DNA from: Cruorifilaria tuberocauda
Taxonomy: Eukaryota; Nematoda; Chromadorea; Rhabditida; Onchocercidae
Direction of reading: 5' to 3'
Assembly (NCBI GenBank): GCA_013365365.1
Contig: JABVXU010000356.1
Span: 1-57,141 of the forward strand
DNA length: 57,141 bases
The notes beneath the pieces were generated by a model. The model was not told the DNA's origin. It did no database searches and saw only the letters and a list, made by a program, of their open reading frames with translations. Within the stretch, counting starts at the first letter, position 1. Each line of letters begins with the position of its first letter. Positions 11,601 to 26,600 of the stretch are shown here, piece by piece. A program made the position numbers and the translations under genes.

Positions 11601-14600
11601 ATCATGGAATAATAGTATCATATGAGGTATGTTATAAATGCACATTGTGTACATTTACAGGGTGGTATGTATATTTTAAAGCACAAATTGAAAATGAAAC
11701 TCAAGTTTATTGTGCCTTAATATTTAAAAACATGTAAGTATTTTAAAAATTTAACCTTTTATTTTTGGTGGGGTCGAGATTTGTTGGTTGTCTTAATTGG
11801 GTACTCCCGGATGATTGAGGAGCACGACTAGGTGCTCGTTTCACTCCTTGCAAAGCGCTATTGGAGGAGGAAGATGATGATGAACCACTTTGAAGTGGTA
11901 AATTACTACCGCGAGGTGCAGTACCCTGTAAACAATATTATCGTTGATATTACTATAGAAATTAATTAATCTCATCATTGCTTCCTCTTCAAATCTGCTT
12001 TCATTACATCTATTTCAGATTTGCCAATTGGACATTAAAGCTTATCAAATAATTAAAGTTGAAAAGATTCAAAGAAATACAAGAAATGAATTAATAAAAT
12101 GATTTCCAACATTCCATTCATATAAGAATGTATGCAAAATATCTAATACATTACAAAAAAGTCAAGTAAAACAAAGTTACAAGTGGTAGGAAAATTTTGT
12201 ATGAAATACAATTAAAGCAGAAGAAAATGGAAAGTTCAATTTGTTCTGAAAAGTTAAAAATTTACAAAAAGGTTGCAAAACAGATATAAGTAATAGATTG
12301 GAACAATTTCGAAAAATAGTGTGTTCATATTATTAAACTTCACATTAAACCGAGTATAATTACAAATAATTGAAATTCGAAAAAATATGAAATAAACAAA
12401 AAGGTTAAAATGAGAGAATTTTTTGTAGCATAATGTAATATAATTAGAAAAATGATATAAAATCTTGTAAACCTCAATTGTTTTATTTAAAGTCTCGTTT
12501 TTTACAGCTTATCCTACCTGCTAAATGTTCATAATTGATAATACTCATTAAAATAAACGCAAAAAGTAATACCAACCTTTGCTGTCGTATTCCTTATGGC
12601 TATCGCCATTTATCAGCTATGTTTTACTTATCAAAAGATTGCTGATAAAGGTATTCTTAGTCAACAGGTGAAGTGATCAGATAGATGAGTACTATCCTTC
12701 CTACTCTTCTACCTTACATTCATTCATTCATCCATTCCCTTCCTTTCCTCATATCGTTTGATATTACAGTATGCAATTTGAATTTCAGCTTCCATTATTT
12801 TCGAGAATTTAATCGCTTAATTCTATGTAATATCTATTTCAGAATGAATTATTCCTACAATTTGATACTCAATTCATTCCATATATTACAATGGACTACT
12901 GATAATAATTCACTAACTATGATTGACTTGCAGTACTACTGCCTAGCCTTATAACAACAATATAAATCCATCTCGACTTCATTTCCCACTGAGCAATCTT
13001 GAATTTTATCATATTTAAATTAAAAAAGGAATATATGATGGAAAGATGAAAAAGTAAGACGAAAAACAGTAAAATGAAAAAGGATATTTATGTTTTGAAA
13101 AATTGTTAAATATATGCGAATCTATAAAAAGGAAGCAAGAAAAGAAGAAAAGACTATGCAAAAATATTAGAGCAAAAGGAAAAGAATGAAAAGATGAGAG
13201 ATATACAGAGCTTAATTCCATCATAAAAATTCTGTTCGTAATATTAAAATTAAAAATCTTTTAATCATAAATTTATTATATTTTTATTGGTTAATGAGAG
13301 ATTAATTGCAATGATCGATTAATTGATTACATCGTTAAGTAAATTTCTTATGTTTGTAAGAATTCATGTCAACGTCCAATGTATTTTATTTCGTATTTAA
13401 CAAACCATTTCAAATTAATTACTTTATGCTTAATTAAACATAAAATTTCATTATTGAATACTAAATTTTGAATGAAATAAAAAATTTATTGAAAGACATT
13501 TATAAGAAAAAAAATGAAATGAAGGAGTCCATATAATATATGCAATTTCTTCTATGAAATATCTTAATTATCTGCGAAAAATTTATCTTGAAACTATGAT
13601 TTTCAGTGCTAAAATTTCAGTAAAACATCGTGAAAATGATAAGTGAGGATATCCTGACTGATAATGCAAAATATTCTTGAGGGAAATTTGCATATCGACT
13701 GTGAGTAAGGATATCTTTAATGATAATATACCCAATTTGCTGAAAAGTAATCTGTCAAAGTTCACTTACAATTCGTTTAGCTCTTTGGTAGTAAATCTTT
13801 AGCATCTTAATATAATGATTATATGTTTATTGCAAATAAATGCTTATCATTTATTCAATTAAGATATCTTTTGGATAAATCCCTAATTTTATGGGTCGTT
13901 ATATTTATTTAATAAATAAAATCAAATTAAAAAATTTTGATTGGACAATATTTTCCAGTATTTAAATCAAAGATGATTATTACCAAAATCATTTGCTTCA
14001 TAATGTTTCATGCATGAATGTCTTAAAAATTACCAAGCAATTTTGAAAGTGTAATTCAAAGGACCAATTGAAGCCATCTAGTCGGCCAGGTGGATATTTG
14101 AATAGCAACTAGTTTGTCAACTACCAGGAATTCGTAATTTGTCCTAATATACAGGTAAAATTCAATACTATACGATAGAATTAGAATATTGAAAGTTTAT
14201 TAGAGGTGAACGATTATTTGAGCATATGAAAAACCAATTTATAAAAAATTAACGCATTGATTCATGCCTTACTCAACTATCACTACTTTCTTTTGAGACT
14301 CTTTTAGAGAGAGAGAGAAAAAGAGAGAGAGGGAGAGATTAATAACTGCGTTATTTAATATTGCTTTGATTATTGATAGCCTAAAATAATGTAGAGTCAT
14401 TTTTGAAAAAAGTTTTTTTCAGTAGACAATGCAACCTTAATATTTGATTTCAGCTTCTGAAAAGAAAAAAATATGAAATAGATGGGAAATGAATGAAGGA
14501 AATATAAGTGACAAGTGGGAAGAGAGATCGGATAGCTTTTGGAATGTTACTTAAGCATTGATATCCCAGCAATCAATGTCACTTTGATCGGTCCGTATAT

Positions 14601-17600
14601 TTTCTCTTTTCCGGTATTATTCCCTCTTCCCTTTATTCTTTTTCCTTCATGTGATTCCATTTATCTTCCGAATTTTATTTTAATAAATCGATTTTCAATA
14701 CCTTTATCGTATCTCGCGCTGAACTTATCGATGATGTAGCTGAAATCTTCCGGGAGACTTTTGTATTATTATTTTTTGGTTTCATCAATCCCGGGACTTT
14801 TCCTGTCTCATCATTACTGTGATTGATGGTTAACTTCGAATTTTTCATTTCAATCATCGCTCCTCGACAAGCACTTGCTGCTATTCCACCCGCTCCCATC
14901 GATGCATATGCTTTACTCTGAAAAGCAAGCATAAAATTTTTGATTTAACGGAAAGAAATGGGAAACAGGAAAATTAATTATTGAAAATTGCAGGATTTTG
15001 GAAATTTCTGTTTCAAATCCGAGAATACAAAAAAATTATAAAATATTTAATTTTTTCTTTTACAATAATGCATACAATTAAAGAATAATACCGATAATGA
15101 AAACTGAAATTTCAAACTAATTAATTAAATGTAAAGATAAAATGCAGTTGTCCTCAAGTTTCATTCAATGTTCGCAACTTTTCTTTCAAGAAAGAATCAG
15201 AAAGTTTTGAAAGACGAGCAGAAAAAGAACTTTTCAAATTTGAATAAAAATTTTCAACAATTTCACTTTTCTTCAATATTATGAACGTATATCCCAGTAA
15301 TTAAAATATGAAAATTCATGAATCGTTTTTTCAATAATTACCAAAGAAATTTTTCTTAAGAAAAAAGATTTTTCGTTTTACAAAAAAAGCCTGTAGCAAT
15401 GATACAGTAATGATGATGTGGGTGTCAGTAATGATATACCTGTCGTCATGAAATGGAATGAAATGAATTGAAATGAAATGAAGTGATGTGCTCAGTTCGG
15501 GGCAATTAAATTCATATATGCAATTTTATACGTTAAAAAAAGATAATACTTTTTTCTTTCTTTCTTGTTCTAACTTTTTTATCTGCAAAAAAAGTTTCTT
15601 TTCTAAAAAAGGGCTCAATTTAATAGTCGAGAAGATAGGCCATTGGATGATATAAAAGAATAAAAAACATTTCAATTCAAGAATGGTTGAGTGAAATGGA
15701 CGGTAACGTTGTAACGCTGTAAATACTAATGCTTTTATCATTCATTTCTTTTTTTCAGGTATTAACAAAAACATATCAATTTGAATAGATCCTTTCGGTT
15801 GGTTTTTTCATCGCTTTTTCTCTGTTTGGAATTCGAAATAAACAAGAAGAAATGGAGAAATAGGCAAGAGGACTACAATAATTGGTTGCTAGAATGGAAA
15901 AGAAGAGATGAAATAGGTTGGCAAATCGATAAGTTTAGATTTAGCTAATAAAACGAGAAAGAAGCATTTTTTGCTTTTATGCTTATTTCCAGATTGCATC
16001 CTTTGCATATTTCTATTTTAAAAAAGAGAAAAAAATCGAAATACATATAGAGAATGTGTTTTGAGAATTTCAATGATAAAAATTCTATGTGATTAAATTG
16101 ATTTTCGCTTGATTTCTGTTCATTTTGTTCCGTTACTTTTATATTTTATAAAACAATAAAGGCATTTAATTTCTTTAAACTTTAAAAGTTTTGAGTGATA
16201 CAAATTCCGAGACGTTTCTCTTAATATATTGCGTCACTTTTGTCATTTGAATTGGATTCAATTGAATTGGCATAATTTAAAAAATCAAGTTTCAATGTTG
16301 ACTACAGCGTGAAAAGTGCAGTGAGAAATGAATAATATCGAAATGAAATTGAAATGAACGGTTAGTACAGCGAGACGAAAAGACTGAAATGACCAATAGT
16401 GACTAGTTGCTATGGTCAAAATAAAGTACAAACTATATCAATGCTTGATTAATTACTTTAACAGTCTAATTAGAGATAAGAAATGTGTGAAAGCTGGAAG
16501 ATAAATTCCGAAAATTGTTTTTCAATATGAAGTTTGACAATTATAAGTTAATTAATTAATTCTGAACATTTTTTGAGCAGAAACAAACGAACTTTGTCCT
16601 TGTTTCCTCCAAAAAATTTAATTTTAAGCATTTTTTGATTGCCAGAAGATGTATCGGTAAGACTGCTTGATGCAGAAGTTGAAGAAGCTGTACAGGTAGT
16701 TGATGGTGTTGAGGTATACGTTCCGGAACTGGCTAAAGAACTACTTCGAGATGATGGCCTTGATTGTTCATTATTATTTAATCTGAAAATCCAATCTCTC
16801 ATTAACATGTCTTCGTATAAGATTTTAATTAATTCATTTTATTTGTTAATATATTTAATAAAAAATAAATTTCGTAATTTTAAATCATTTAACTTAAAAA
16901 ATATTGACATAAATGTTAAGGCATGAATTATTGTAAAGTACAAAAGTATTTTATTCCAAGTACGCTGCTATCAAAGTTAAAATTTCGAACTGTAGAAATA
17001 CCCGGACGTTTTAATTGTAGGTGGATGAACACGTATGGCAGGCGCACGAAGTGAAGAAGCTTTTGGTGAAGTAAGTTTAGACGAATTTGTGCTTGTCGTT
17101 TGCAACGAATGACCTGAAAATATTGATAATAATGATTACGTCTCATGTTAAGAATTACAAATATAATTAATTACGCTAATTGAAGAAAACTTTTGCTTCT
17201 TTTTTATTTTATGGAAAATTTCATCTAATGTCAACAGAAAAAAATGAAGTTTTGCAAAGACTCTAAAATACAATTGGTGTAAAAGGGAACAGAGAGAGAG
17301 TGAAGGGAAGAGAGAGAAAGGAATGAAAGGAAAAGATTAAAATAAATTTAAAAATGAAGAAAATTACTTGTCTGATATAAAGTAAGATGAACTCGATATA
17401 ATGAAATAATACAGCAAAGAAAAAGGACAAGTGAATGAGAAACGAAGAGAATAAGTAACAGAGTTCGAAGAGAGGAAAAAGCTTCGTGACGATCTTTGAA
17501 GAATCATAGTGGAAAGAGAGGAGGAGGATAGAAACTGTCTGATAGCAAAGTAAAAAATCTTTTTTATTGGTTGGGAAAGAAAAAAAGGAAAGTTTCACAA

Positions 17601-20600
17601 GGCTAATTTTATACAAGTACAAATATGAAATGAAAATCTATTTTCATTATACTTATCTTAGTTTCATCCACACTTTGCAAGTACCTTCTATCAATTAAGT
17701 AGCTAAGAGATAATGCTTTGACTTTAGCAAGTACTCATTGGAACATTAAGTTAGTTAAGAGAGTATGAAAGCCTCGTATTAATGGCTACTTAGATAGACT
17801 ATTACTCTTACTACTTACCAGTTAGCCATTATGCAAATAGCCTTCCCCTGCTTTAAGCCAAACAAACTTTCATTTATAATTAAATTCCCACGTGGAATGA
17901 GAAAATGAAGGAAGAATGAAAGTTGTCTGTTCATTATCATTATGAAAGTTAAACTGAATTTGTTCCAATCTTGCAAATTTATGAAATGAATAAATTTAAA
18001 CTTATTTTAGATTAATCAAATTAACTCAAAGGGAAAGATGCAAAGAAATAAATAAACGCATAAAATAGAAAATAATTATGTTTATAAATAATTTTTTGAA
18101 ATTTTCTAAAACTCCCACTGCAAAATTTTAAATCGAAAAACTTTTTAAATCAATCAATCAGAAGAAATCGAATTTTAGAGCAAAGGATGATGTAATGGTA
18201 TAGAAAGCAGTGATCGGAAGGAAAGATTTCCCCGCTTGTTATCATCAAAAGTTTGCTTAAGGAAATATTTGTTCAATCAAAAACGATACAGCCCTCTCTC
18301 TACAAGCGGAAGTTGCGTTTCCCTTCCGCTAATCAATTCTTTTACAAATGAACATGTCAAAGTTACAAGTCAAGCAAGCACTTCACGTGTTTTACATGAT
18401 TAATGCTGTTGCTTCTGAAAGCTTACGTGTATTCAAATGCAAGTATCATTCTATGAGTATTAAATTTTTCCAGAATTTATAGTTTTCTATTTGCGACGAA
18501 GAAATGCTCAATTTTTCTTGAGGTTCTTTGAGATGAGAGAATATGAATTAACGAGATTTCCTGGAATCTCGTGGATATATTCTGGATAATTTCATTGCCT
18601 CCCAATAGCCAGGTGTAAGCATTCAGATTATTATTTCTTTATCATCACCTAAATCGTTTAGACTAGCAAAAAACAAGGAAGGAGGAAAAAAGTATTCCCG
18701 AAGGAAAATCAAGCTATTTCAAATAGATATAATAGCCAACTCACACGGAATAAATAGAACAGAAACAAAAAAAAAATAAATGAGTTACGAATTTGAATGA
18801 TACCAGTTCCATTTGCTTCTGCTTAATTCCCATGGCAAATTCCTTCTAAAAGTTTACTTAAAACTAAAACAGATAAAGTTTTTTGTGGTAGAAATTCCAC
18901 GAAATTTGACAGCTGCATTATTTTAAAAGTTCTAAGAAAAGGAGATATTTGTGATAGTAAATCTGACATTGATATGATAGTATGATTTATTGTTCCTCAC
19001 ACTATGTTTCATAGTATTAGCTAAAATCGACGTCAAATTTACTATCAGATTTCATTTCTGCATTTAAGTTTCATTCTTGGCAGCATTTATGAATTCTGTT
19101 TTTTTTGTTTTCAAATTTCCAATTGTATCAAGTACCACACTCAATCATTCTTCTTTCTCATTTTTATCATTACAGTTGATTTTGTTAAACGATTATTATA
19201 GTAGTAGTTGAATCTAACCTAAACAACCAAAGTACAAAATAAGTATAACAATTAGTATTGAGGCCATAGAAAAAGGAAAAAATTGTTACACTGAATTTTC
19301 TAAGTGACAGACAATATTTTTTTAATTCAAAACAGAAATGCAAAAATTATAATAACCAAAATTTGAATTTCTTCGCTTTCTAAAACATAACTAATGAAAT
19401 TTAAATTTGAAACAAAAGTAAAAACGAAAAATAATGGAAAAAATTAAAGATTTAGCGAGAAAGAGAGAAAATTATCGCTTAATTCCTATAGGGAAACTCT
19501 CACCCATTAAAAAATGTCTGATAGATTGTAAAGTGTAGAAATCAAATTTATCTTTCTGTTACTATCGAAGATAAAAATGTAAGACAATATGAGAAGTCAA
19601 TTTAAAAATATTAGTTTGAAGTATTCATTTCAGTTAATGTATAATTTGAAATCTCATAAATAATCCAAATTTGATGCATTATTAGAGAGCAGTGAAAATA
19701 TTATCGAATTTTCTTAAAGATAAGAAAAGTTTGAATGAAATAGTGAAAAGTAAGCAAAGACTTATATATAATTCAGTGAGGAAAAAAGTTATAGCAAAAA
19801 TGAAATGAAAATTTGTCATGCATTTGTAAAAAAGAAAAATTGTCTAATAAGAGGAAAAGTTATACATAAGATATAAAGGCTTTTCAAATGGCCAAAAATA
19901 ATCGAAAGAAGACAAAAATTCAAAAATAGAAAAAAGCCTAAAATAATTGAAAGTGCAAATTAGAAAAAAATGCGAAACTGCGCAAAATTTAAGAAATTGC
20001 TGAAAATTTTCAAGCTTAAAAATTAAAATAAAATCTTCTATCTGGCGATGAAAACGTCCTATCACATACTTTCAAATCTTTAACCTTTCTTTGACAAATT
20101 TTTATAACTTTTTTCAGTCAAGTTTTTAGCTAATATTTCAAGTGGATTAATCAGTACTGAATACAAAAAAATTTTTTCCTGTCATATTTCATAAAATCTT
20201 ACTATGATTGTAAAATTTCCCGTCAAAATATTACTATGTTATCTGATTCCGGGATTAGCCCGACATGCAAATCAAAGAAATGAAGAAAAAAGTGAGGCAA
20301 ATCGGACGAAATGAATAACAATATATTTAGCGAATTTATTCATTCTTGTACCATTTTTGTTACTTAATAGCATTACTATCCACAAATTACAATACATTAA
20401 AATTTAAATCTAAATCGACAAATTAATGCCATAAAAATTAAATAGAAATTCACATATGAGAAATAAAATCTGATCGAATTATCATAAATTTCATCCTTTC
20501 CTCCACATTCATTTCTTTCAATTCGATGCTAGCAGTTATACTTAAGATGAACGAACTATGAGTATTGAGAATTCTTAAATGTTAATCAAGATGTGTTGTT

Positions 20601-23600
20601 TACAGATTTCCTAATGCATTTAGATGCGGGAGATCTTGTCCTCAATTCCGTGAAACAATTGAAATGAAGGATTGAGGATCGCTTCTGAGGGAACAGATGT
20701 CAACCTGGCATTTCAGTGAATATGTTATCCTAATCACAATGTTATTCACGGACCTTTAGCTTATTAAACGTCCCTCGAGATAACTCGGTCCACTATAAAA
20801 TACAATTATTCCTAGTCTCATTATGAAACAATTAAATAGTAAAATAATTAGAACAACTGAAGAACTATAGGAACATGTCAATTGTTCCGCACTTTAATTT
20901 GCCTCGTTAGCTTGAGTTGTTTATTGTTATTGAAGAAAATTAATTTACGCTTTTTCCAGCATTTTCTAGAAATAGACATTTGAGGATAATATCGATGATA
21001 TTGATTATAACAAGAAAAGAGTAGGAAATTTCCTGATAAATCAAAAGAAACAAACAAAAACAGTTTAATGAATTGAAAAAAAGACAAAGTAATATTCGAT
21101 TTAAGCGACAAATATTTTATGATATTACTATATTTAATGAAACGGTTAGTTATATTGTACCAAATACCTAAACAATTTTAAATAAATAACATATTGCTAA
21201 ATTAATTAATTAAATGCATTCAAATGCATCTATGCTCTTATCGAATTTTCTCACCATAAACAACCGAAGATGAAATAAATTTGAGGAAATATTAAATCCA
21301 TTTACCGATACCTTAATTAAAATGAGAAGTTACATGAAATGTTATGTGCAATGAGCTATTAAATCGTATTACTTCAATAGTAATTTCAGATCCTCATAAC
21401 TTAGCTCTTTTTCTTCTTTTAAAATTAGAGTTAGTTTTACATTTCAACTAGGATAAAATAAAAAATAAAAATGCTTTTAATATTTCATGAAATGTTAAAT
21501 TACAAAAATTTGCGCTGATAATTCTGAAGCGATTCAATGATAAAATTATCACTAGTGGTAGTGTAGTTAATCACTCATATGATAAGAGGAAAAGCAATCC
21601 TAAATGGCGAAAGGTTGAAAATTACAGAGAGATAATGAATGCAATTTTGCTGGCAGAACTGATAATAATAGTATGGAATACTACGGAATTGTGATAACAT
21701 TCAATGATTAGATTAAAATAAAACTAGTCTTTATTACTGCTGCAGACATGAATGCATGCTGCATGCATATTAGTTATGACATTGAAAATTATCGTAACCT
21801 TACAGGCAAATGGATTTTATGTCAATTCATCAATCAAATCACAGTTCTATCATTTCACTGTTGATTTCCATCACTTTCACTTATTACTGATATCTTATAC
21901 TTCTTGAACTCTTTCGTTAAACCTTGAAATTTACACACTTTCTCTTGAAATCAATTAATGTGAAAATTAAGAAGTATATAATATCAAACGATTATTGCTA
22001 TTCTCACTGACAAATTGTTCCTTTCTATAATAACTTTCACTATCCTTAGCATATAATTTGCAAATAATTTGGTTTAAAACATTGAATGAAAGGAAAAATT
22101 TTTGAAAATATTTTTTCATTAAATTTATATTTCCTTTCATTTCGCTGTCAAATAATATATTTCCTTTTTATAAGAACGCATTCTTTGATTTTAATTTTAT
22201 TTTGTTCTTTAATTGTTCACAGTATTTTTACTGAGAAACAGTTTATTCTTTTTTGATACAATTCAATTTATTCATTGCTTATACTTAAGATAAGAAAGAG
22301 AAAGAGAGAAGAAGAAAGACAGAGTTAAATGAAATTAGTGAAAAGCTAAAATAAGAAACGAAAGTTTCATAAACTGATCAAATGAAAAAACGCTGACATG
22401 CGAGAAGCTAAAAAGCTTCAACTCAATCATTCCATTTTATTTTTGCAACTAACCTTAAATTATTATGCTGAATTTTCAGAGAATCAGGTTACAAGTTTTA
22501 CGTGTATTAACAGGAATTTGTAAACAACATCAAAAAACATACCTTCCTTGGCTACGTTTCGTATCGGTGTTGCCAAACGTGAGTTCGCTGCATGCGCTGC
22601 AGCCGTCGTGTTCGAGTGAATTGCCGTTGGCGTGCGAACTGCTGGCGAAGGAAGTCTGCAAATTTGCCTCATGAAAAAAAAATTTATTCATTCAAATGTC
22701 TGTCTGCCTGTCTGTCTATAAGCCCTGAAATACAGCCCTGAATTGCTACTCAAGCAAATTCATCATCTTAAATAAAAACAAACAAATAATATCGTTTCAA
22801 ACGTGCAAACTTCAAAAAATGATTTTGAAAAATTACATCGAAAATTACAGAGAACTCTTGCAAACTTCCCAAAGGAAGTTTATTAGTCTAGACTTCCAAG
22901 AATGAAAAATGAATTCAAAACTTCTTTAGCGTTGAAAACTTCAACTAGTTATATTAATCAAATCTCTCCTTTCTTTATTTTACTCATTATCTTAATAATT
23001 CATTTGTTCAAACTTCTTGAAACGAGCAAAGATTGGAGGACAAAACAATCTAAAACTTGATATCATTCCCGAAAGCTATTGTCCATTCTAACAAGGCCAT
23101 TTATTTCATATCATGAGATGCCTTCAGGGATATCGATACTCAGTTGCAAGTAATCATCAAAAGTCTTCGCTTCCTCATAAACTGAGGGCTATGTTGAAAG
23201 CACTGAATTGAAATTTGTCATTCCTATCAAACCTTCCATTATCTTTATATCTGCTGCTACAATTATTGCTATAGCTAAGTGCTAGGCAGTTCATCTGTTC
23301 AATAATTCGAATTTAGAATATAAAATTTAAATTATATTAGTTTTTATAGTAAGGAGAAATATCAGTTGCTACGTAACGATATCGTAAAAGTAATCAAAAT
23401 GTACTTTTCCTCATCAATGTCACCTTAATTACTTTTATTCTGCGTATCGATCGAAAAAAAGGAATGAAAAAAAGCCGTTATGATGAAAGGATTTCAATTT
23501 ACCTCTCATTTAATTATAGAGATATGTCAGCAAAATTTCATTTCTAATTTTTCTAAATGATATTCCGATCACATTCCTAGCATTCTTTTAATTTTTTATT

Positions 23601-26600
23601 TATCAAATGTGAGTTTCTATTAATAGACTGTTTAAACAGTAAATGAAAGTGAGAGATTACAAATATTCACTTAGTGGAAAACTTTCGACGCATAAAAGTT
23701 TACACAATTTGCAGACATTTGTTTGCAGGAAAAGCTGAAGTGATTTACACGCAGCCTTTTTTCCTCATGGATTAGCGAAATTGATTGGTATTGATGATTA
23801 AGTTGGAAAGTTTGATTTATTTAATTAAAAATGATTTTAAACGAAAAAATCGAAAAATGGTATCCAGTTTTCTACGTCTATAAATGATATCTTCGATAAT
23901 GTTATATAAGTAGTAGCCAAATTTGTTTTGAACTCAGCTGAAATACAATTATGGAAAGAAGTAATCATTTATAATAACGTACTCAATTGGCATTCATGGA
24001 AGTGTACCAACTTTTCAATTAATTGTGCAATTGTTTTGTATATGCAGAAGCATGCTGCATGCATAATAACTTAACTGCAAATTATGCATTGGCATGATAT
24101 GATATTTCAGTTTCATGCTAAAGAGAACTTGCAAGTATTACATGTGTTCCTATTACTCATTCCTTGGCTTATATTTTCAATGATTTATTATTTGCTTCTT
24201 ATTTTATGGCTTTTCAGACTATAAGGATTGTATTTTAAAGAAAGCAAATTCGGTGATTTTATTTTATGAGTTCAAATGGGACATAAGGCACAAAATAAGA
24301 AGAGAAAAAAGCAGCTTTGTATTTAGCTTAAGATTTGTCGAGAGCGTTCTGTCAACTAGTGCTTCAAAAGATTTATGAAAGGCGAAGATAGGTTGAAGGT
24401 AATCAGTGCAGTGATCAGTTACAGTTGAACAAATCAAACTATCGAAAATGCAACATTGGCCATTTGACAGAAAATATTTCAATTTCGGTCGATACAGAAA
24501 CTTAGAGAAAGTACAAAAGAATGCTTTCTCAATATTTGTTTAACAAAGAAAAATAGCAATTGTTTTTGGCTAATAGAATTTGTCCAGCAAATGGGAAATT
24601 GATTATACAACCAATTCTTATTGAATCAATAAAATTTATGAGAGAAGAAGAATTATATCTCTATGATATCATTTCATTTTAGACTAATCGAATATCTCCG
24701 ATCGATAACATCCATCACGTTATGATAGGAATTCTTTTTGGATGAACAGGAAAAGTTTGTCTAAAACTGAATGTAACTAAATTATCCGGAGAAAATTAAC
24801 AGCCTGAAATTAACTGGACAAGAACAATGATAGCTGAAGACTGGATCAAAAACACACGGAAGAGGAAGAACGGCTAAATTGAATGCTTGCTAATGATGGC
24901 GGTATTATCTGCTCCTTCGGTTTTGTAAAATGCTTTAATCGCCGCCGCTTAAATCCGTTTGGCGCAGAAGGAAGATGGATCGACGGATGGATAAGGGAAT
25001 AAAGAGAAAAGAGATATTTATCAAATGATCGAAAATCGTCTTAAAAAGAGCAGAAGGAGTGATAAATCCGTTGTTGAAAAGAGAAGTGTTATTTGCATAG
25101 TAAACTTTTGAAAGCATAAGTTCATAGTTGTGGACGAGTGCTTCTTATCGAAAAACTATTTGTAAGCTTTAACATTTCTTAGCAATTCTAACATATTCTT
25201 TTTGGCTTCAACAGAAGATATCAGGCCAAGCAAGAAATTTAACAAGCCCAAAGTGATTTATGATGTCAAATTTGGAAAACAAATCAACCATTTCCCATGT
25301 CTTTTTCCCTTTTCTCTCTCAAAATATAAATTATTTTCCTTTAAATTTCAAATTTCTTTTGCAAATCTTCTCAAAAACAAGGATTTATTTGGAAAGATTT
25401 CTTTCTTTGAAATTTCATCATTGTATACTTGTATTACTTTAACTCAATTATTATTGACTGAAAATTTTTTCTGAGTTATATAACAGAAAATGGATGTACA
25501 ATGAATTTCATACGAGCACTTATTGTTTTGGAGAAACAACGAATTTTAAATTTCAATTGTTCCAAAGGTTAATATTTGAATTTCAAGAATTGAAATTTGT
25601 TTCAATTCTTGAAAAAAGAATTTGCAAAACTTCAATATTTACTTGCTGCTGGGAGGCATTGTTGGCGCTGTTCCCGCGTTACTTTTATTTGCTTTGAGTT
25701 GTGAAGTGTTGATGGAAGATTCAGGTGATTGAACAATTGCTGAAATAGGATTAAGCTGTGAAAAAGCTGTTTAGAGCTAATCACTTATGAATAAGCAGTG
25801 TTTGTCAATAAAATGAAAAGAGAAAAGGCAATGAGTGCGATAAATTTTGCTTCATAATCACACATTGCCGATAATTCTCTGTTAAGATATGGAAAGCTGA
25901 TAAGAAGTGATAGCGTTCTCCGTTACATATACTGAATAAATGAAAGTTTAACGGTAATTTTAGTTACTTTTACTGATCGTTCGAATTCATTCAGCCAAAG
26001 TTATTATATAACATCGAAATATGAGACACAAATCTGACCGAAAAATCTTGAAAATTGTTTCCTTGAATGAGAGAAAATGTTTCAAAATGAAATACTGGCT
26101 AGTTTTTCTCTTCTCGAAAAGCATTACAATGTACCTTACCTTCACTGGTCAGAGTTGCTGCTCGAACACATTGTTTTATTCTTTGCTTATAAGCTGATAA
26201 GCCGTAAAGCAGTGAAAGAATTGCACCCAAATGACCATTCAAAATATCTGCAAAATATATTTTTATTATACTTGAAAGTTTTCTCCTTGTAAATTAAAAT
26301 AATATCGTCACATGGATACATATTCCTACCATTCTTATTTTAGTTTCAACAATAGATTTGTTTTTTAGGATTGAATAGGTTTTTTTCGAATTAACAATGA
26401 GTTTTTTCTGTCATTACACTCGATTATATTCACTTTTTTCATTTTAGGAACTGCAAATAATTACTACTATTTGATATTCAACGATCAGAAAATCAATTGA
26501 CCAAATTCAATTCCGTCAAGCTTATCATTTAAGATTACTACCGCTCCTTACATTTCATCCATCCGTCCGAACATATTGGTTAGTTGTTTGATTAGTGATA

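Larger units (their letters stand above)
17114..22542 (-). other. unc-53 intron 7
   Basis: 5.4 kb. It contains a GA tract (17290-17335), a diverged 50-bp tandem duplication (17677-17768), a small hairpin (18551-18572), a long inverted repeat (18952-19047), a GC-richer islet (20610-20740) and a TGCATG-type palindrome (21752-21768). Confidence 0.75.

Noticed and set aside
17263..17622. 119-codon minus-strand open frame
   Set aside because: Phe/Leu/Ser-rich translation of a purine-rich plus strand; no splice signals and no homology.
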